Of a stretch of 64,000 bases of DNA, positions 46,547-55,803 are shown piece after piece. The translations under genes were made by a program, and so were the position numbers. Within the stretch, counting starts at the first letter, position 1. Each line of letters begins with the position of its first letter. Where the stretch lies: positions 1-64,000 of the forward strand of contig CAIUSO010000084.1 of NCBI GenBank assembly GCA_903901875.1, in the 5' to 3' direction. This DNA comes from an uncultured Geobacteraceae bacterium. Lineage in GTDB: Bacteria > Desulfobacterota > Desulfuromonadia > Geobacterales > Pseudopelobacteraceae. The notes beneath the pieces were generated by a model. That model had not been told where the DNA came from. It worked only from the letters and a program-made list of their open reading frames with translations, and made no database searches.

Positions 46547-47605
46547 TCAGGTGGTTTCCAACTCTTTCAGGCTTTTCATATCAATAACAAACCGGTAATG
46601 AACATCGCTTTTCAGTATCCGCTCATAGGCTTCGTTGATCCGATCTATGGGAATGACCTCCACATCGGCAACAACCCGGTGTTCGGCGCAGAAATCAAGC
46701 ATCTCCTGGGTTTCGCGGATACCACCTATCAGCGATCCGGCAAGATTCAGGCGTTGTAAGACAAGAGAAGAGGCCGAAAGGAGCATCGGTTCGGGTATAC
46801 CCACCAGCACCATGGTGCCGTCCCGACGGAGCATATTCAGGTAATCGTTGTAATTGTGCCGGGCTGAAATCGTATTGAGAATAAAGTCAAAGCGGCGAGC
46901 ATTGGTTGTGAATGCGTCTGCTTCACCTGAAGCGATAAAATCGGTGGCACCAAGTGCCAGGGCATCTTCCCGTTTATTCCCTGAATGGCTGATTACCGTA
47001 ACTTTGGCCCCCATGGCCACCGCGATCTTGACCCCCACATGACCAAGTCCACCCAAACCGACAACGGCAATATTGGAATTACTTTTGATGCCGAAGCGAT
47101 GCAACGGCGAATAGACAGTTATGCCGGCACATAACAACGGTGCCACCCGTTCAAGGGGCAAACTGGTCGGGATGCGCAGGATATAATCTTCGCTCACGGT
47201 GATACGGGTCGAGTAACCACCATAGGTAGGTGTCCTGCCGTCCCGCTCATACCCGTTGAATGTGGTATTCATACCTTCTTCACAGTACTGCTCTTCACCG
47301 GCGGCACAGGCTTCACACTGGTGGCATGAATCGATAAAATAGCCAATACCAACAATATCACCTATTCTCCACTTTATGACCTCCTCACCGGTCTTTACCA
47401 CCTTACCGACGATCTCGTGCCCCGGCACCATGGGATAGTGAGAACCGCCCCATTCGTTGCGGACCTGATGAATATCGGAATGACAGACGCCACAATAGAT
47501 AACCTCTACAAGAACTTCGTGTGCGTTCGGATTTCTCCGCACAATCGTGTGAGGGGCCAGCGGTGCATTTGCAGAAATTGTTGCATATGAAGCGGTCGTT
47601 ATCAT
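46547..47605 (-). CDS. Zinc-dependent NAD(P) alcohol dehydrogenase (cinnamyl-alcohol type)
   Basis: 352 aa from ATG 47605. Catalytic zinc ligands lie in CGVCHSD and GHEIVG; the structural zinc loop has four cysteines (CHQCEACAAGEEQYC); the Rossmann motif is GLGGLGHVG. This is the YahK/CAD branch, reducing aldehydes with NADPH. The longer frame from 47677 would start within the -24 promoter box, so the internal ATG is chosen. The promoter has two upstream palindromes of the shared regulon. Confidence 0.88.
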   Translation of the reverse strand: MITTASYATISANAPLAPHTIVRRNPNAHEVLVEVIYCGVCHSDIHQVRNEWGGSHYPMVPGHEIVGKVVKTGEEVIKWRIGDIVGIGYFIDSCHQCEACAAGEEQYCEEGMNTTFNGYERDGRTPTYGGYSTRITVSEDYILRIPTSLPLERVAPLLCAGITVYSPLHRFGIKSNSNIAVVGLGGLGHVGVKIAVAMGAKVTVISHSGNKREDALALGATDFIASGEADAFTTNARRFDFILNTISARHNYNDYLNMLRRDGTMVLVGIPEPMLLSASSLVLQRLNLAGSLIGGIRETQEMLDFCAEHRVVADVEVIPIDRINEAYERILKSDVHYRFVIDMKSLKELETT

Positions 47606-47660
47606 CTGAGCTACCTCGCATGAAGTTTTGCTGGTTATGTGACGTTCTGGAGGAGTAATT

Positions 47661-47676
47661 GGCAACTTGTGTGCCA
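47661..47676 (-). promoter_or_regulatory. Sigma-54 promoter of the alcohol dehydrogenase
   Basis: TGGCAC-N5-TTGCC on the minus strand, with GG and GC both at the canonical spacing, 56 bp before the chosen ATG. Confidence 0.75.
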
Positions 47677-47773
47677 TGACGGCATTATTCCGTTAACCGA
47701 TGTAACTATCCGAATGTATGTAGTTTAATGGTTTTCAAGGCAAGGAGTTATCAGAGTGCTCCCGTGCCGTATA

Positions 47774-47807
47774 CCGTCAGGGATGACACAACTGGCATAC
47801 TTGACGG
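47774..47807. promoter_or_regulatory. Tandem activator sites upstream of the alcohol dehydrogenase
   Basis: CCGTCAGGGATGACAC (47774) and CTGGCATACTTGACGG (47792) start 18 bp apart. The near edge is 97 bp from the -24 box. Confidence 0.65.
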
Positions 47808-47852
47808 GATATACGGTGGTGTGTTCGGTCGATGTGGTGGTGTGCCGACATC

Positions 47853-47882
47853 GGTAGAGACGCAAAATTTTGCGTCTCTACC
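47853..47882. repeat. Perfect 30-bp palindrome
   Basis: GGTAGAGACGCAAAA followed by its exact reverse complement. This hairpin is of a type scattered in many bacterial genomes and may end transcription of the sigma-54 regulator 40 bp away. There is no T run. Confidence 0.75.
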
Positions 47883-47921
47883 GCGGTGCGGTGCGACTGG
47901 TGAAGGGGAGGGGAGGGGGGA

Positions 47922-49409
47922 CTACTGTCTTGCAATCCCGTATTTACGCATGCGGGCTCGCAGGGTGCTGGCATTGAGGCCAAGGATACCGGCAGCACCA
48001 TTTTTGCCCTCAATGCGCCAACTGGTTTTTTTAAGAACTTGCAGAATATGATCATGTTCCAGTTCGATGAGTGCCTTTATCTCTTCTCCGGATGCTTCAC
48101 TCGGCTTACTCCTTGGTTCAAAATGATCCAACACCTGTAACGCGTTACCCTGAGTGACAATGACGGCCCGTTCAATGATACTTTCCAATTCACGCACGTT
48201 TCCTGGCCAGTGGTACTCTTGAAGTTTGCTCATGGTTTCTTTTGAAACGGAATCAATTTTCTTCCCGATTTTTTTGTTAAATTTATAGACAAAATGATTG
48301 ACCAGCAGTGGAATGTCTTCCGAACGTTGTCGGAGAGGCGGCATGGTAATGGGAAATACATTGAGCCGGTAGTAGAGATCCTCACGGAATCTGCCGTTCT
48401 TAACCTCTTCCGCAAGGTTTCTGTTGGTTGCCGCAATAATCCTGACATTGGTCTTTACGGTACGGGGGTTGCCGAGCCGTTCAAACTCACCATCCTGGAT
48501 AACCCGGAGCAATTTACACTGTATCTCCAGGGGCATTTCACCAATTTCATCGAGGAAGATAGTGCCGCCATCGGCCATTTCAAAGCGGCCGATCTGCCGG
48601 GCGTCGGAGCCGGTGAATGCGCCCCGTTCACGTCCAAAGAGTTCACTTTCCACCAATGTCGCCGGCAGTGTGGTACAGTTGACCGTGATCAACGGTCGCC
48701 CCTTGCGTGTACTCTGACTATGGATAGCACGGGCCACAACCCCCTTGCCGGTCCCCGTTTCACCCAGGAGCAGGACTGTTGCATTCATGGGTGCCACCTG
48801 CTCAACGTGGGAGAATACCCGTGACAGCGCACTGCTCTGGCCGATAATCTCTCCGAAGTTGTATTGCTGGGCAACCTCTTGCTGCAGATAGATATTCTCG
48901 GCCTGCAGCCGATCTTTCAATTGGAGAATTTCCAGATTCGTCCTGCTGAGCTCTTTCGTCCGTTCTATGATGGTCTGCTCGAGAGAGCTGTTGTTGATTT
49001 CAAGTTTGTTATAGAGTAAGCGAACTTCCAACATGTTATGGATACGGGTTCTCACTTCGGTCAGGTCGAATGGCTTGGCGATGAAATCCTTCGCACCTGC
49101 CTGGAGGGCGCGAAGTTTGTGACCCGGTTGGGCTGTCAGAACAAGCACCGGCAAATATCCGCTCTTGTCGACCTCCTTTAACCCCTCAAGCACTTGAAAA
49201 CCATCCATGCCAGGCATCTGTAGATCAAGCAGTATCAGGTCATAGTGATGTTTCTGATGCAATGCACAGACCTCATCAGGGTGAGTCGTTGATGTTATGT
49301 TGCTGTAGCCCGCTTCACGTAATAGTTGTTCAAGAAGAGTGATGTTTACTTCTTGATCATCGACAATTAAGATGCCAGCGGAAAGAATTTGAGACTCACT
49401 AATCATCAT
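47922..49409 (-). CDS. Sigma-54-dependent response regulator (operon partner of the hybrid kinase)
   Basis: 495 aa: receiver (acceptor D62 in LLDLQMPGMDG), a coiled-coil linker (about 130-185), AAA+ domain with GETGTGKG and the sigma-54 loop written GAFTGS instead of GAFTGA, Walker B IFLDEIGE, and a Fis-type helix-turn-helix (AAGILGLNASTLRARMRK). The GAFTGS variant is known in some functional activators. Its ATG overlaps the kinase stop by 4 bp, so it is the natural output of the CheBR-kinase operon. Confidence 0.92.
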   Translation of the reverse strand: MMISESQILSAGILIVDDQEVNITLLEQLLREAGYSNITSTTHPDEVCALHQKHHYDLILLDLQMPGMDGFQVLEGLKEVDKSGYLPVLVLTAQPGHKLRALQAGAKDFIAKPFDLTEVRTRIHNMLEVRLLYNKLEINNSSLEQTIIERTKELSRTNLEILQLKDRLQAENIYLQQEVAQQYNFGEIIGQSSALSRVFSHVEQVAPMNATVLLLGETGTGKGVVARAIHSQSTRKGRPLITVNCTTLPATLVESELFGRERGAFTGSDARQIGRFEMADGGTIFLDEIGEMPLEIQCKLLRVIQDGEFERLGNPRTVKTNVRIIAATNRNLAEEVKNGRFREDLYYRLNVFPITMPPLRQRSEDIPLLVNHFVYKFNKKIGKKIDSVSKETMSKLQEYHWPGNVRELESIIERAVIVTQGNALQVLDHFEPRSKPSEASGEEIKALIELEHDHILQVLKKTSWRIEGKNGAAGILGLNASTLRARMRKYGIARQ

Positions 49410-52400
49410 GACAGTTCCTTTTTGTTACCGGCCTTTGCGAAGGCGAACGCGACTTCCAGAGTTAATAAGAACTCATTTACTTTTATCGGTTTGGTAAGAT
49501 AGCGAAAGAATCCGGCTTTCAAACCTCTTTCAATATCGATGGGCAGGGCATTGGCACTGAGAGCAACTACCGGAATATGGGCCGTTGTCTGGTCAACAAT
49601 GAGGATTTTCATCGCATCAATACCACTGATCCCCGGGAGGTTAATATCCATCAGGATGACATCCGGGAGAGCACTGCGTGCCAGAGCAATGCCACTTCTC
49701 CCATCCCGGGCACTTAGCAGACGGATATCAGGCCGCCGTGCAATAATATCTTCAACCAGCATCAGATTAGCGGGGTTATCCTCAACGTACAGCAACGTGT
49801 ACAGCGGTTCACTGGTATGAACGGTCCGTTGCGAGAGAGTGGCGTCTTCGGAGATTACGTCGCTCTGCTTTGTATGCATGGTCAGCGGTAGTTCGATCCA
49901 AAAAGTGCTTCCCTGACCCACACAACTCTCCACACCAATTGTGCCATCCATCCATTCCATCAGACGTTTTGCCACGACGAGGCCGATGCCGGTACCTTGT
50001 TCGGTGTTGGCCTCCTGTCCAAGCCTGTTAAACGGCTGGAACAGTTGAATAAGTTGTTCGTGATCCAATCCATATCCGGTATCAGTGACGCTGATGCGTA
50101 CTGAATCACGGCTCACGGTATTTTTCACAACCACCGTTCCGCCAATTCTGTTGTATTTGATGGCGTTGGAAAGAAGGTTGATGAGCACCTGCTTCAAGCG
50201 CGTTCGATCAGCCTTGACACAGCAATGGGGAGCACAATGGTTGAAAGAAACAGCGATGCCCCGATTATTAGCCTGTGGCTCAATCATGGCCTCACATTCG
50301 ATGAGAACCTCCATCAGGGGAACAGGTTCAAGGGACATCGACAGTTTGCCTGATTCTATCAAGGCAAGATCGAGTATCTCGTTTATCAACTCCAGCAAGT
50401 ACCAACCCGCTTTCAATATCTGATCAACACTGCGAAGCTGGGCTGATGTTGGTGGCGGTATTCCCGATTCCAGGAGCTGGGCAAAACCAAGGATTGCGCT
50501 GAGTGGGGTACGCAGTTCATGACTCATGCTGGAAAGAAAATCTGATTTGGCAAGATTGGCTTTTTCCGTAATCTGCATAGCCTTCTCCAGCTCAAGATTT
50601 TTATCAAGCAACACCTGTTCAAGCCTGAGCCGCTCACTCTCTATGAGATTACGGGCACTGTTATCAGTACCGATGAGCAGATAGCCAATGATGTCATCCT
50701 GAGCGTCACGGAGTGCAGTGACTGAAACCACCGCCGGAAAGCGACTGCCATCCTTACGGATATAGGTGAGTTCATAAATATCCTCAATACCTCGCGAAGC
50801 TTTGAATACTAACGTCTCAAAACCCGGTGCCAGTGGTGTTTCCAACTCTCGGCTCAACTCGGTGGCACGGGCAATTACTTCCAAAGGGTCGGAGAGATCA
50901 GCCGGTGTGATCTTGTCCATAACTTCAGCGGCGCTGTAACCCAGCATTCGCTCAGCACCGACATTGAAAATCTGGATGACCCCCTGTGCGTCCGTTGCAA
51001 TACTTGAAAAATTGGCACTATTGAAAATGGCCTTTTGAAGTGCCCCCGCTTTTAGCAGTGCTGCTTCGGCCTCGGTGCGCGCCGTGATGTCCCGTAAAAT
51101 GCCGGTGAAGTAGCGTTGGTTATTCAGCCACATCTCGCTTATTGTCATCTCCAGCGGAAATAGGACGCCATTGCTCCGACGGCCAATTACCTCGCGACAA
51201 AAGCCACCGGCACGTTCTTCCTCACTGGCACAGTAATATTCAAGAGAATCAGTGCCCTCATTTTGATCAAGTCCAGGAATCAACAGGCTGAAGTTTTGCC
51301 CCGCCAGTTCCGGTCCATTATAGTCAAACATACGCTCTGCTGCCGGATTGACCGTTTCAATGAAGCCACTGCTGGCGTGGATGGTAATAATACCGTCCGC
51401 CACCGTATTGAGGATTGTTGTGACGAGCGCACCACTATCACGGAGTGACTGAGCTACTGCATACTCTTCGCTGACATTACGGAATACCAGTACCGCTCCA
51501 ACTATCTGGTCATTACGGCTGCGTATGGGGGCGCAACTGTCAGCAATGTCATATTCCTTGCCGTCACGAGCAATCAGTATTGTGTGGCTTGCCAGGCCTT
51601 GGGTTGTGCCCTGGATTATGGCATCCATAATCGGTATGGGGGCTGGTTTTCGACTCTCTTTGTTGATTATGTGAAAAATATCTTCCACCAGTTGTCCAAC
51701 GGCCTCTGCCTGCGTCCAACCGGTCAGTTGTTCGGCAATGGGATTAAGGCGCACGACCCGTGCGGCTCCATCGGTGGCAATTACCCCATCACCGATGGAG
51801 TTGAGCGTCACCGCTAATTGTTCTTCGCTTTCACGCAGCATTTTTACCACCGCGTCTGACTCGGCCTGAAGACGCCCCAGTTCTTCATTCTGAAATTCCA
51901 GTTCGATCTGCTGGTGTTCCAATTCCAGTTGGGAGCGCCTGAGTTCCGTGTTCTGTCCTTCAATCTCTAGCTGGGATAGTTCGAGCTCATTTAATAACTT
52001 ATGCGTTGTTATGCCTTTCTCCAGAAGTTCAACGTTGGCCTGGTGCAGTAATGTGTTTGTTTCCTCTTGAAGTTTCAAAAGCCGCTCGGTTTCCTGGTGG
52101 GCATTGATTTTGAACTGCTGCTGTTTGTTTCGAAGGATCAAATAGGCAAACGAGACCGCCAGTAACAAGTTACAGATACTGGCAGATATAATGAGGATAA
52201 ACATTCGGCGCAACTTTGACTGAAAGAGGGCATCGCGCTCTTTCAATATCTGGTCTTCCACCTGCATGAAACCGCGCATTTCGGAGCGGATCTCATCCAT
52301 CAGGCGCATACCCTTACCATTCTTTACGACATCGATTGCCGCAGCTGTGTCGCCGCTCGCGCGAAAAGCGATCACATTGGACAGTTCAGCCATCTTGGCA

Positions 52401-52744
52401 TCAACGAGTGGTACCAACCGGTCGAGGTGAGCGCGGGTTGCCTGGTTCGAAATATGTTGGCGTAGCGTGGTTAGCTCTGATGCAACGGTGTCTCGTACGG
52501 AGTTGTACGGTTTGAGGAATGCCTGGTTGCCGGTAAGCAGATACCCACGCTGGCCGGTCTCGGCATCAATCAGTGAGGACATCAGATTATTTGCCTGGTT
52601 GATGAGCAGAAAGGAGGCCTTTCGCTCTCTTGCAGTAGCTTCAATCTGCGTGAAGGATTGATATGCCAGTAAGATAATCATACAGAGTGACAGGAGGAGC
52701 AGAAGCCCTACCGAAGGAATATAAAGGGTGCGTTTAATTTTCAT
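49406..52744 (-). CDS. Hybrid histidine kinase with CHASE3 sensor
   Basis: 1112 aa. Two transmembrane helices bracket a CHASE3 domain (about 30-180; ETGQRGYLLTG). A long coiled coil (about 205-300) and three PAS domains (about 305-700) precede HisKA (MSHELRTPLS, H near 741), HATPase (DTGYGLDHEQ, GTGIGLVVAK) and a C-terminal receiver (LMDINLPGISG). The last receiver resembles the partial kinase at 63560. It sits between CheB-CheR and the sigma-54 regulator in one operon, separated from the former by 51 bp. Confidence 0.9.
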   Translation of the reverse strand: MKIKRTLYIPSVGLLLLLSLCMIILLAYQSFTQIEATARERKASFLLINQANNLMSSLIDAETGQRGYLLTGNQAFLKPYNSVRDTVASELTTLRQHISNQATRAHLDRLVPLVDAKMAELSNVIAFRASGDTAAAIDVVKNGKGMRLMDEIRSEMRGFMQVEDQILKERDALFQSKLRRMFILIISASICNLLLAVSFAYLILRNKQQQFKINAHQETERLLKLQEETNTLLHQANVELLEKGITTHKLLNELELSQLEIEGQNTELRRSQLELEHQQIELEFQNEELGRLQAESDAVVKMLRESEEQLAVTLNSIGDGVIATDGAARVVRLNPIAEQLTGWTQAEAVGQLVEDIFHIINKESRKPAPIPIMDAIIQGTTQGLASHTILIARDGKEYDIADSCAPIRSRNDQIVGAVLVFRNVSEEYAVAQSLRDSGALVTTILNTVADGIITIHASSGFIETVNPAAERMFDYNGPELAGQNFSLLIPGLDQNEGTDSLEYYCASEEERAGGFCREVIGRRSNGVLFPLEMTISEMWLNNQRYFTGILRDITARTEAEAALLKAGALQKAIFNSANFSSIATDAQGVIQIFNVGAERMLGYSAAEVMDKITPADLSDPLEVIARATELSRELETPLAPGFETLVFKASRGIEDIYELTYIRKDGSRFPAVVSVTALRDAQDDIIGYLLIGTDNSARNLIESERLRLEQVLLDKNLELEKAMQITEKANLAKSDFLSSMSHELRTPLSAILGFAQLLESGIPPPTSAQLRSVDQILKAGWYLLELINEILDLALIESGKLSMSLEPVPLMEVLIECEAMIEPQANNRGIAVSFNHCAPHCCVKADRTRLKQVLINLLSNAIKYNRIGGTVVVKNTVSRDSVRISVTDTGYGLDHEQLIQLFQPFNRLGQEANTEQGTGIGLVVAKRLMEWMDGTIGVESCVGQGSTFWIELPLTMHTKQSDVISEDATLSQRTVHTSEPLYTLLYVEDNPANLMLVEDIIARRPDIRLLSARDGRSGIALARSALPDVILMDINLPGISGIDAMKILIVDQTTAHIPVVALSANALPIDIERGLKAGFFRYLTKPIKVNEFLLTLEVAFAFAKAGNKKELS

Positions 52745-52795
52745 GGGTTACCTGTCCTGGTACTCTACAAATATGAACGATTGAAGCTTTAATGA

Positions 52796-55438
52796 TCATT
52801 TTTTTGCTAATAGTTCATTCATCTGTTTTTTTAAATGTTCATTCTCACTGCGCAACTTCTCTTCGAGCTTTTTAGCGGCAGTTATATTGGAAAAGGTAAT
52901 TACGACACCGGCAATGACAACGTCCATGGTGCGGTACGGCATGATACGCACTGAAAACCAACAACCATCGGTGGTAGTGATATGCTTTTCAGAAAAGACC
53001 AGGCTGCGCAGTACTTCCCGTATTTCCACATTCATTTCTGGATAGAGCAGATTACTGGCAATATCTGAGAGCGGCCGCCCAACATCGCCCGGGATAAGCT
53101 TAAACAGTTTATCCGCCCCGGTCGTGAAGCGCCGTATGGAGAGGTTGTTATCAAGGAACACGGTCACAATTTCCGTACTATTGAGCAGGTTCCTCATGTC
53201 GTTGTTCGCCCGTGCCAAATCGCCCATTTTTGATTGTTGTTCGGCGTTTACGGTCTGTAGTTCTTCGTTCAGTGACTGCATCTCTTCACGGGAAGTGGTC
53301 AGCTCTTCATTGGTTGATTGCAGCTCTTCATTGGTTGATTGGAGCTCTTCGTTAGCTGAAGTGAGCTCTTCCTGGGATATTTGTGTTTCCTCCCGTGTGC
53401 CTTGCAGTGCTTCCCGGAATTGACAGAGCTCCGCTTCCAGCTCAAGAATTCTGTTTTTACCGATAGAGGCAGTAAGTCGGGTTGACACTTTATCATCGAG
53501 TGTGGTCCCTTCTGCAAATACCACCATCACCATGCCGCGAAGCGCATCCGGCTTCTGAATCAGCTGGACGGTTATCTCAACGGATGGTCTTCGCTTATCT
53601 TCCGAACTAAGCAAACACTTGACCGTGACCCGCTCCTGTTGCCGTAGTGCCTTATGAAAGGCACTACCGAGGTCAAACCGAAGTTCCTCCCGAGCCATGG
53701 CGAAGATATTCCAGTTGGCTTTACCGGCTGCCGGCTCCAGATATTTACCGGTCCGGCCGCTAATGTAGATGATATCGCCTTTATCGGTGGTCAACACAGC
53801 GGGGGGAGCATAATGCTGAAGCAACAAGTGATCCGCAAGTGACTGGAGATTGGTGCCAGGCTCTCCCATTGGTAACTCCTTGGCAACTCCCGGATGAACA
53901 GGGGTGAACTTCACCGGAAACGCTAACTGTTCCGGGGGAAATTGCGTGTCACGTTTTCTAAACAGCCGTAATTTGCCATCCTCTGCCATAAACAAATCGG
54001 TGAATGAGCTGACCGATTCGGAGCTTCCCAACAACAGAATACCGTTCTTGTTCAGGCTATAGTGAAAAAGAGGCATCACCTTTTTTTGCAGCTCTGGCGT
54101 CAGGTAGATCAATAAATTGCGGCAGATCAGAATATCCAGTCTGGTAAAGGGAGGATGCATGATCATGTTCTGCGTGGCAAACGTTACCATCTCACGGATT
54201 TCTTTACCGATTCGAAAGCCATTTTCTTCCTCGACAAAAAAGCGGCGGAGACGATCGGGAGAAACATGGGCGGCGATAGACGTGGGATAGATCCCCTGTC
54301 GCGCCCTATCTATGGCATCTTGATCGAGGTCTGTGGCAAAAATCTGTAACGAGTATATCTGCCCGGAGTCAGTCTGTTCCAGGACCTCTTTGAAGCTGAT
54401 TGCCAATGAATAGGCTTCCTCACCTGTTGAGCAACCAGCCGACCACGCCCGGAGGTTCTTGCCGGCTGGATACCCTGCAAGAAGTGATGGAATAGCTTTT
54501 TCACTCAGTTCTTGCCACGCCTCCGGGTCGCGAAAAAAATGAGTGACGCCGATGAGCAACTCTTTGAAAAGAAGCTCCATTTCCTGTGAATTTTCTTCCA
54601 GATAGCGAACATACGAGCCTATAGTGTCAATCTGATGGATACCCATGCGGCGTTCGACTCGCCGATATACGGTATTTTTTTTGTACTGGGAGAAATCGTG
54701 GCCTGTTTTCGACCGTAACAGGTTGAGAACTTTTTCGAGGGAGCTTTGATCTTTTCCCTCTTCCGGAAGTTCACTCTTTTGTTCGATTCGTGGCAGATTG
54801 ACGGAGTCAATGATTTTGCCCGGCAGTTCTCCCGCAGTGGCCACAATAGTGGCAAGTCCCCCATCTATGACACTTCTTGGCATACTATCGAACTTGGCTG
54901 TCGATGGTTCCTGTACGGCACCAATTCCGCCATTGGCTCTGATTGCCCGAAGCCCGATGGTACCGTCACTCCCCATGCCGGAAAGAATGACACCTATGGC
55001 GGCAGTCCCCATCTCCTCGGCCAGAGAACAGAAGAAGTAATCAATCGGCAGTCGCAGTCCACGGGGTGCTGCCGGTTCACAGAGATGCAGGGCACCATGG
55101 GACAGTGATATATCTTTGTTAGGGGGGATGACATAGACACAATTTGGTGTGATCTTCACCAAATCGCTTGCCTGGATAACTGCCATCTTTGTTATGCGTT
55201 GCAAAAGTTCGGGGAGAATCCCCTGGTGGGTGGGGTCGAGGTGTTGGATGACGACAAATGCCATACCGCTCTGCTCAGATACATTGCCGAGAAACTGCTC
55301 TAACGCTTCGAGACCCCCAGCTGAAGCACCAACGCCAACAATGGGAAAAGAGGGTGGCAACTGTCGAGGAGCTTTTGCGCTCGGAGAAGATCTTGCGTGT
55401 CCATTGCAACTGTCAGCCGACGATATATTTTCTTTCAT
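52796..55438 (-). CDS. CheB-CheR fusion protein with coiled coil and PAS
   Basis: About 880 aa. CheB methylesterase domain (GASAGG serine motif, QHLDPTHQG histidine, SGMGSDGT aspartate; about 30-215), CheR methyltransferase (AGCSTGEEAYS for S-adenosylmethionine, ICRNLLIYL; about 240-500), a long glutamate/serine-rich coiled coil (about 690-745; repeats of LQSTNEEL) and a C-terminal PAS domain. There is no receiver domain. Such fusions act with hybrid kinases rather than flagellar chemotaxis. Starts at 55438 or 55450 are both possible; the first overlaps the stop of a 7-codon leader. Confidence 0.9.
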   Translation of the reverse strand: MKENISSADSCNGHARSSPSAKAPRQLPPSFPIVGVGASAGGLEALEQFLGNVSEQSGMAFVVIQHLDPTHQGILPELLQRITKMAVIQASDLVKITPNCVYVIPPNKDISLSHGALHLCEPAAPRGLRLPIDYFFCSLAEEMGTAAIGVILSGMGSDGTIGLRAIRANGGIGAVQEPSTAKFDSMPRSVIDGGLATIVATAGELPGKIIDSVNLPRIEQKSELPEEGKDQSSLEKVLNLLRSKTGHDFSQYKKNTVYRRVERRMGIHQIDTIGSYVRYLEENSQEMELLFKELLIGVTHFFRDPEAWQELSEKAIPSLLAGYPAGKNLRAWSAGCSTGEEAYSLAISFKEVLEQTDSGQIYSLQIFATDLDQDAIDRARQGIYPTSIAAHVSPDRLRRFFVEEENGFRIGKEIREMVTFATQNMIMHPPFTRLDILICRNLLIYLTPELQKKVMPLFHYSLNKNGILLLGSSESVSSFTDLFMAEDGKLRLFRKRDTQFPPEQLAFPVKFTPVHPGVAKELPMGEPGTNLQSLADHLLLQHYAPPAVLTTDKGDIIYISGRTGKYLEPAAGKANWNIFAMAREELRFDLGSAFHKALRQQERVTVKCLLSSEDKRRPSVEITVQLIQKPDALRGMVMVVFAEGTTLDDKVSTRLTASIGKNRILELEAELCQFREALQGTREETQISQEELTSANEELQSTNEELQSTNEELTTSREEMQSLNEELQTVNAEQQSKMGDLARANNDMRNLLNSTEIVTVFLDNNLSIRRFTTGADKLFKLIPGDVGRPLSDIASNLLYPEMNVEIREVLRSLVFSEKHITTTDGCWFSVRIMPYRTMDVVIAGVVITFSNITAAKKLEEKLRSENEHLKKQMNELLAKK

Positions 55439-55458
55439 GAAGCTGACCATATCAGCAT
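55435..55458 (-). CDS. Seven-codon leader ORF before CheB-CheR
   Basis: ATG 55458 is placed 10 nt after AGGAG and encodes MLIWSAS, stop. The stop overlaps ATG 55438 of CheB-CheR as ATGA. The best ribosome site in the region belongs to this mini-ORF, so CheB-CheR may be translated by reinitiation. Confidence 0.35.
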   Translation of the reverse strand: MLIWSAS

Positions 55459-55473
55459 TTAATTAATTCTCCT

Positions 55474-55803
55474 AAAGTTATTTTCCCCATGGCCGCTCGT
55501 TTCCTTCATATACTGAGGTTCTGCAACATATGGTGGTTATCTGTGAGTAAAGCTGTTGCCAGTTTCATGTCCCCAACAGTAAAACTTCCCAAAATCAGCC
55601 TATTATCAGGATGTTTAGTTATTCTTCCGTCTTTGGCGGGGTTTTTGCCTTACCAGAGCAGATGATCCTGGTCATCCTGCCCTACCTGCCGTTTTCGGTA
55701 GTTATGGGTGGGGGATGTTGAAATGTAAATTTGAAGGGGTGCTGAATCTCGGAAGTAGCATGGCAAGAATAATGTAACTCGCAAATAACTGAAAGGAGGG
55801 TTT
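55474..55803. other. Divergent intergenic region
   Basis: About 330 bp between the CheBR operon and the repeat-rich lipoprotein. It holds GATGA-N-CCTGG-TCATC and CTACC...GGTAG small hairpins and, at the right end, GAAAGGAGGG, the ribosome site of the lipoprotein. No convincing -24/-12 or sigma-70 promoter and no gene were identified. Confidence 0.4.
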
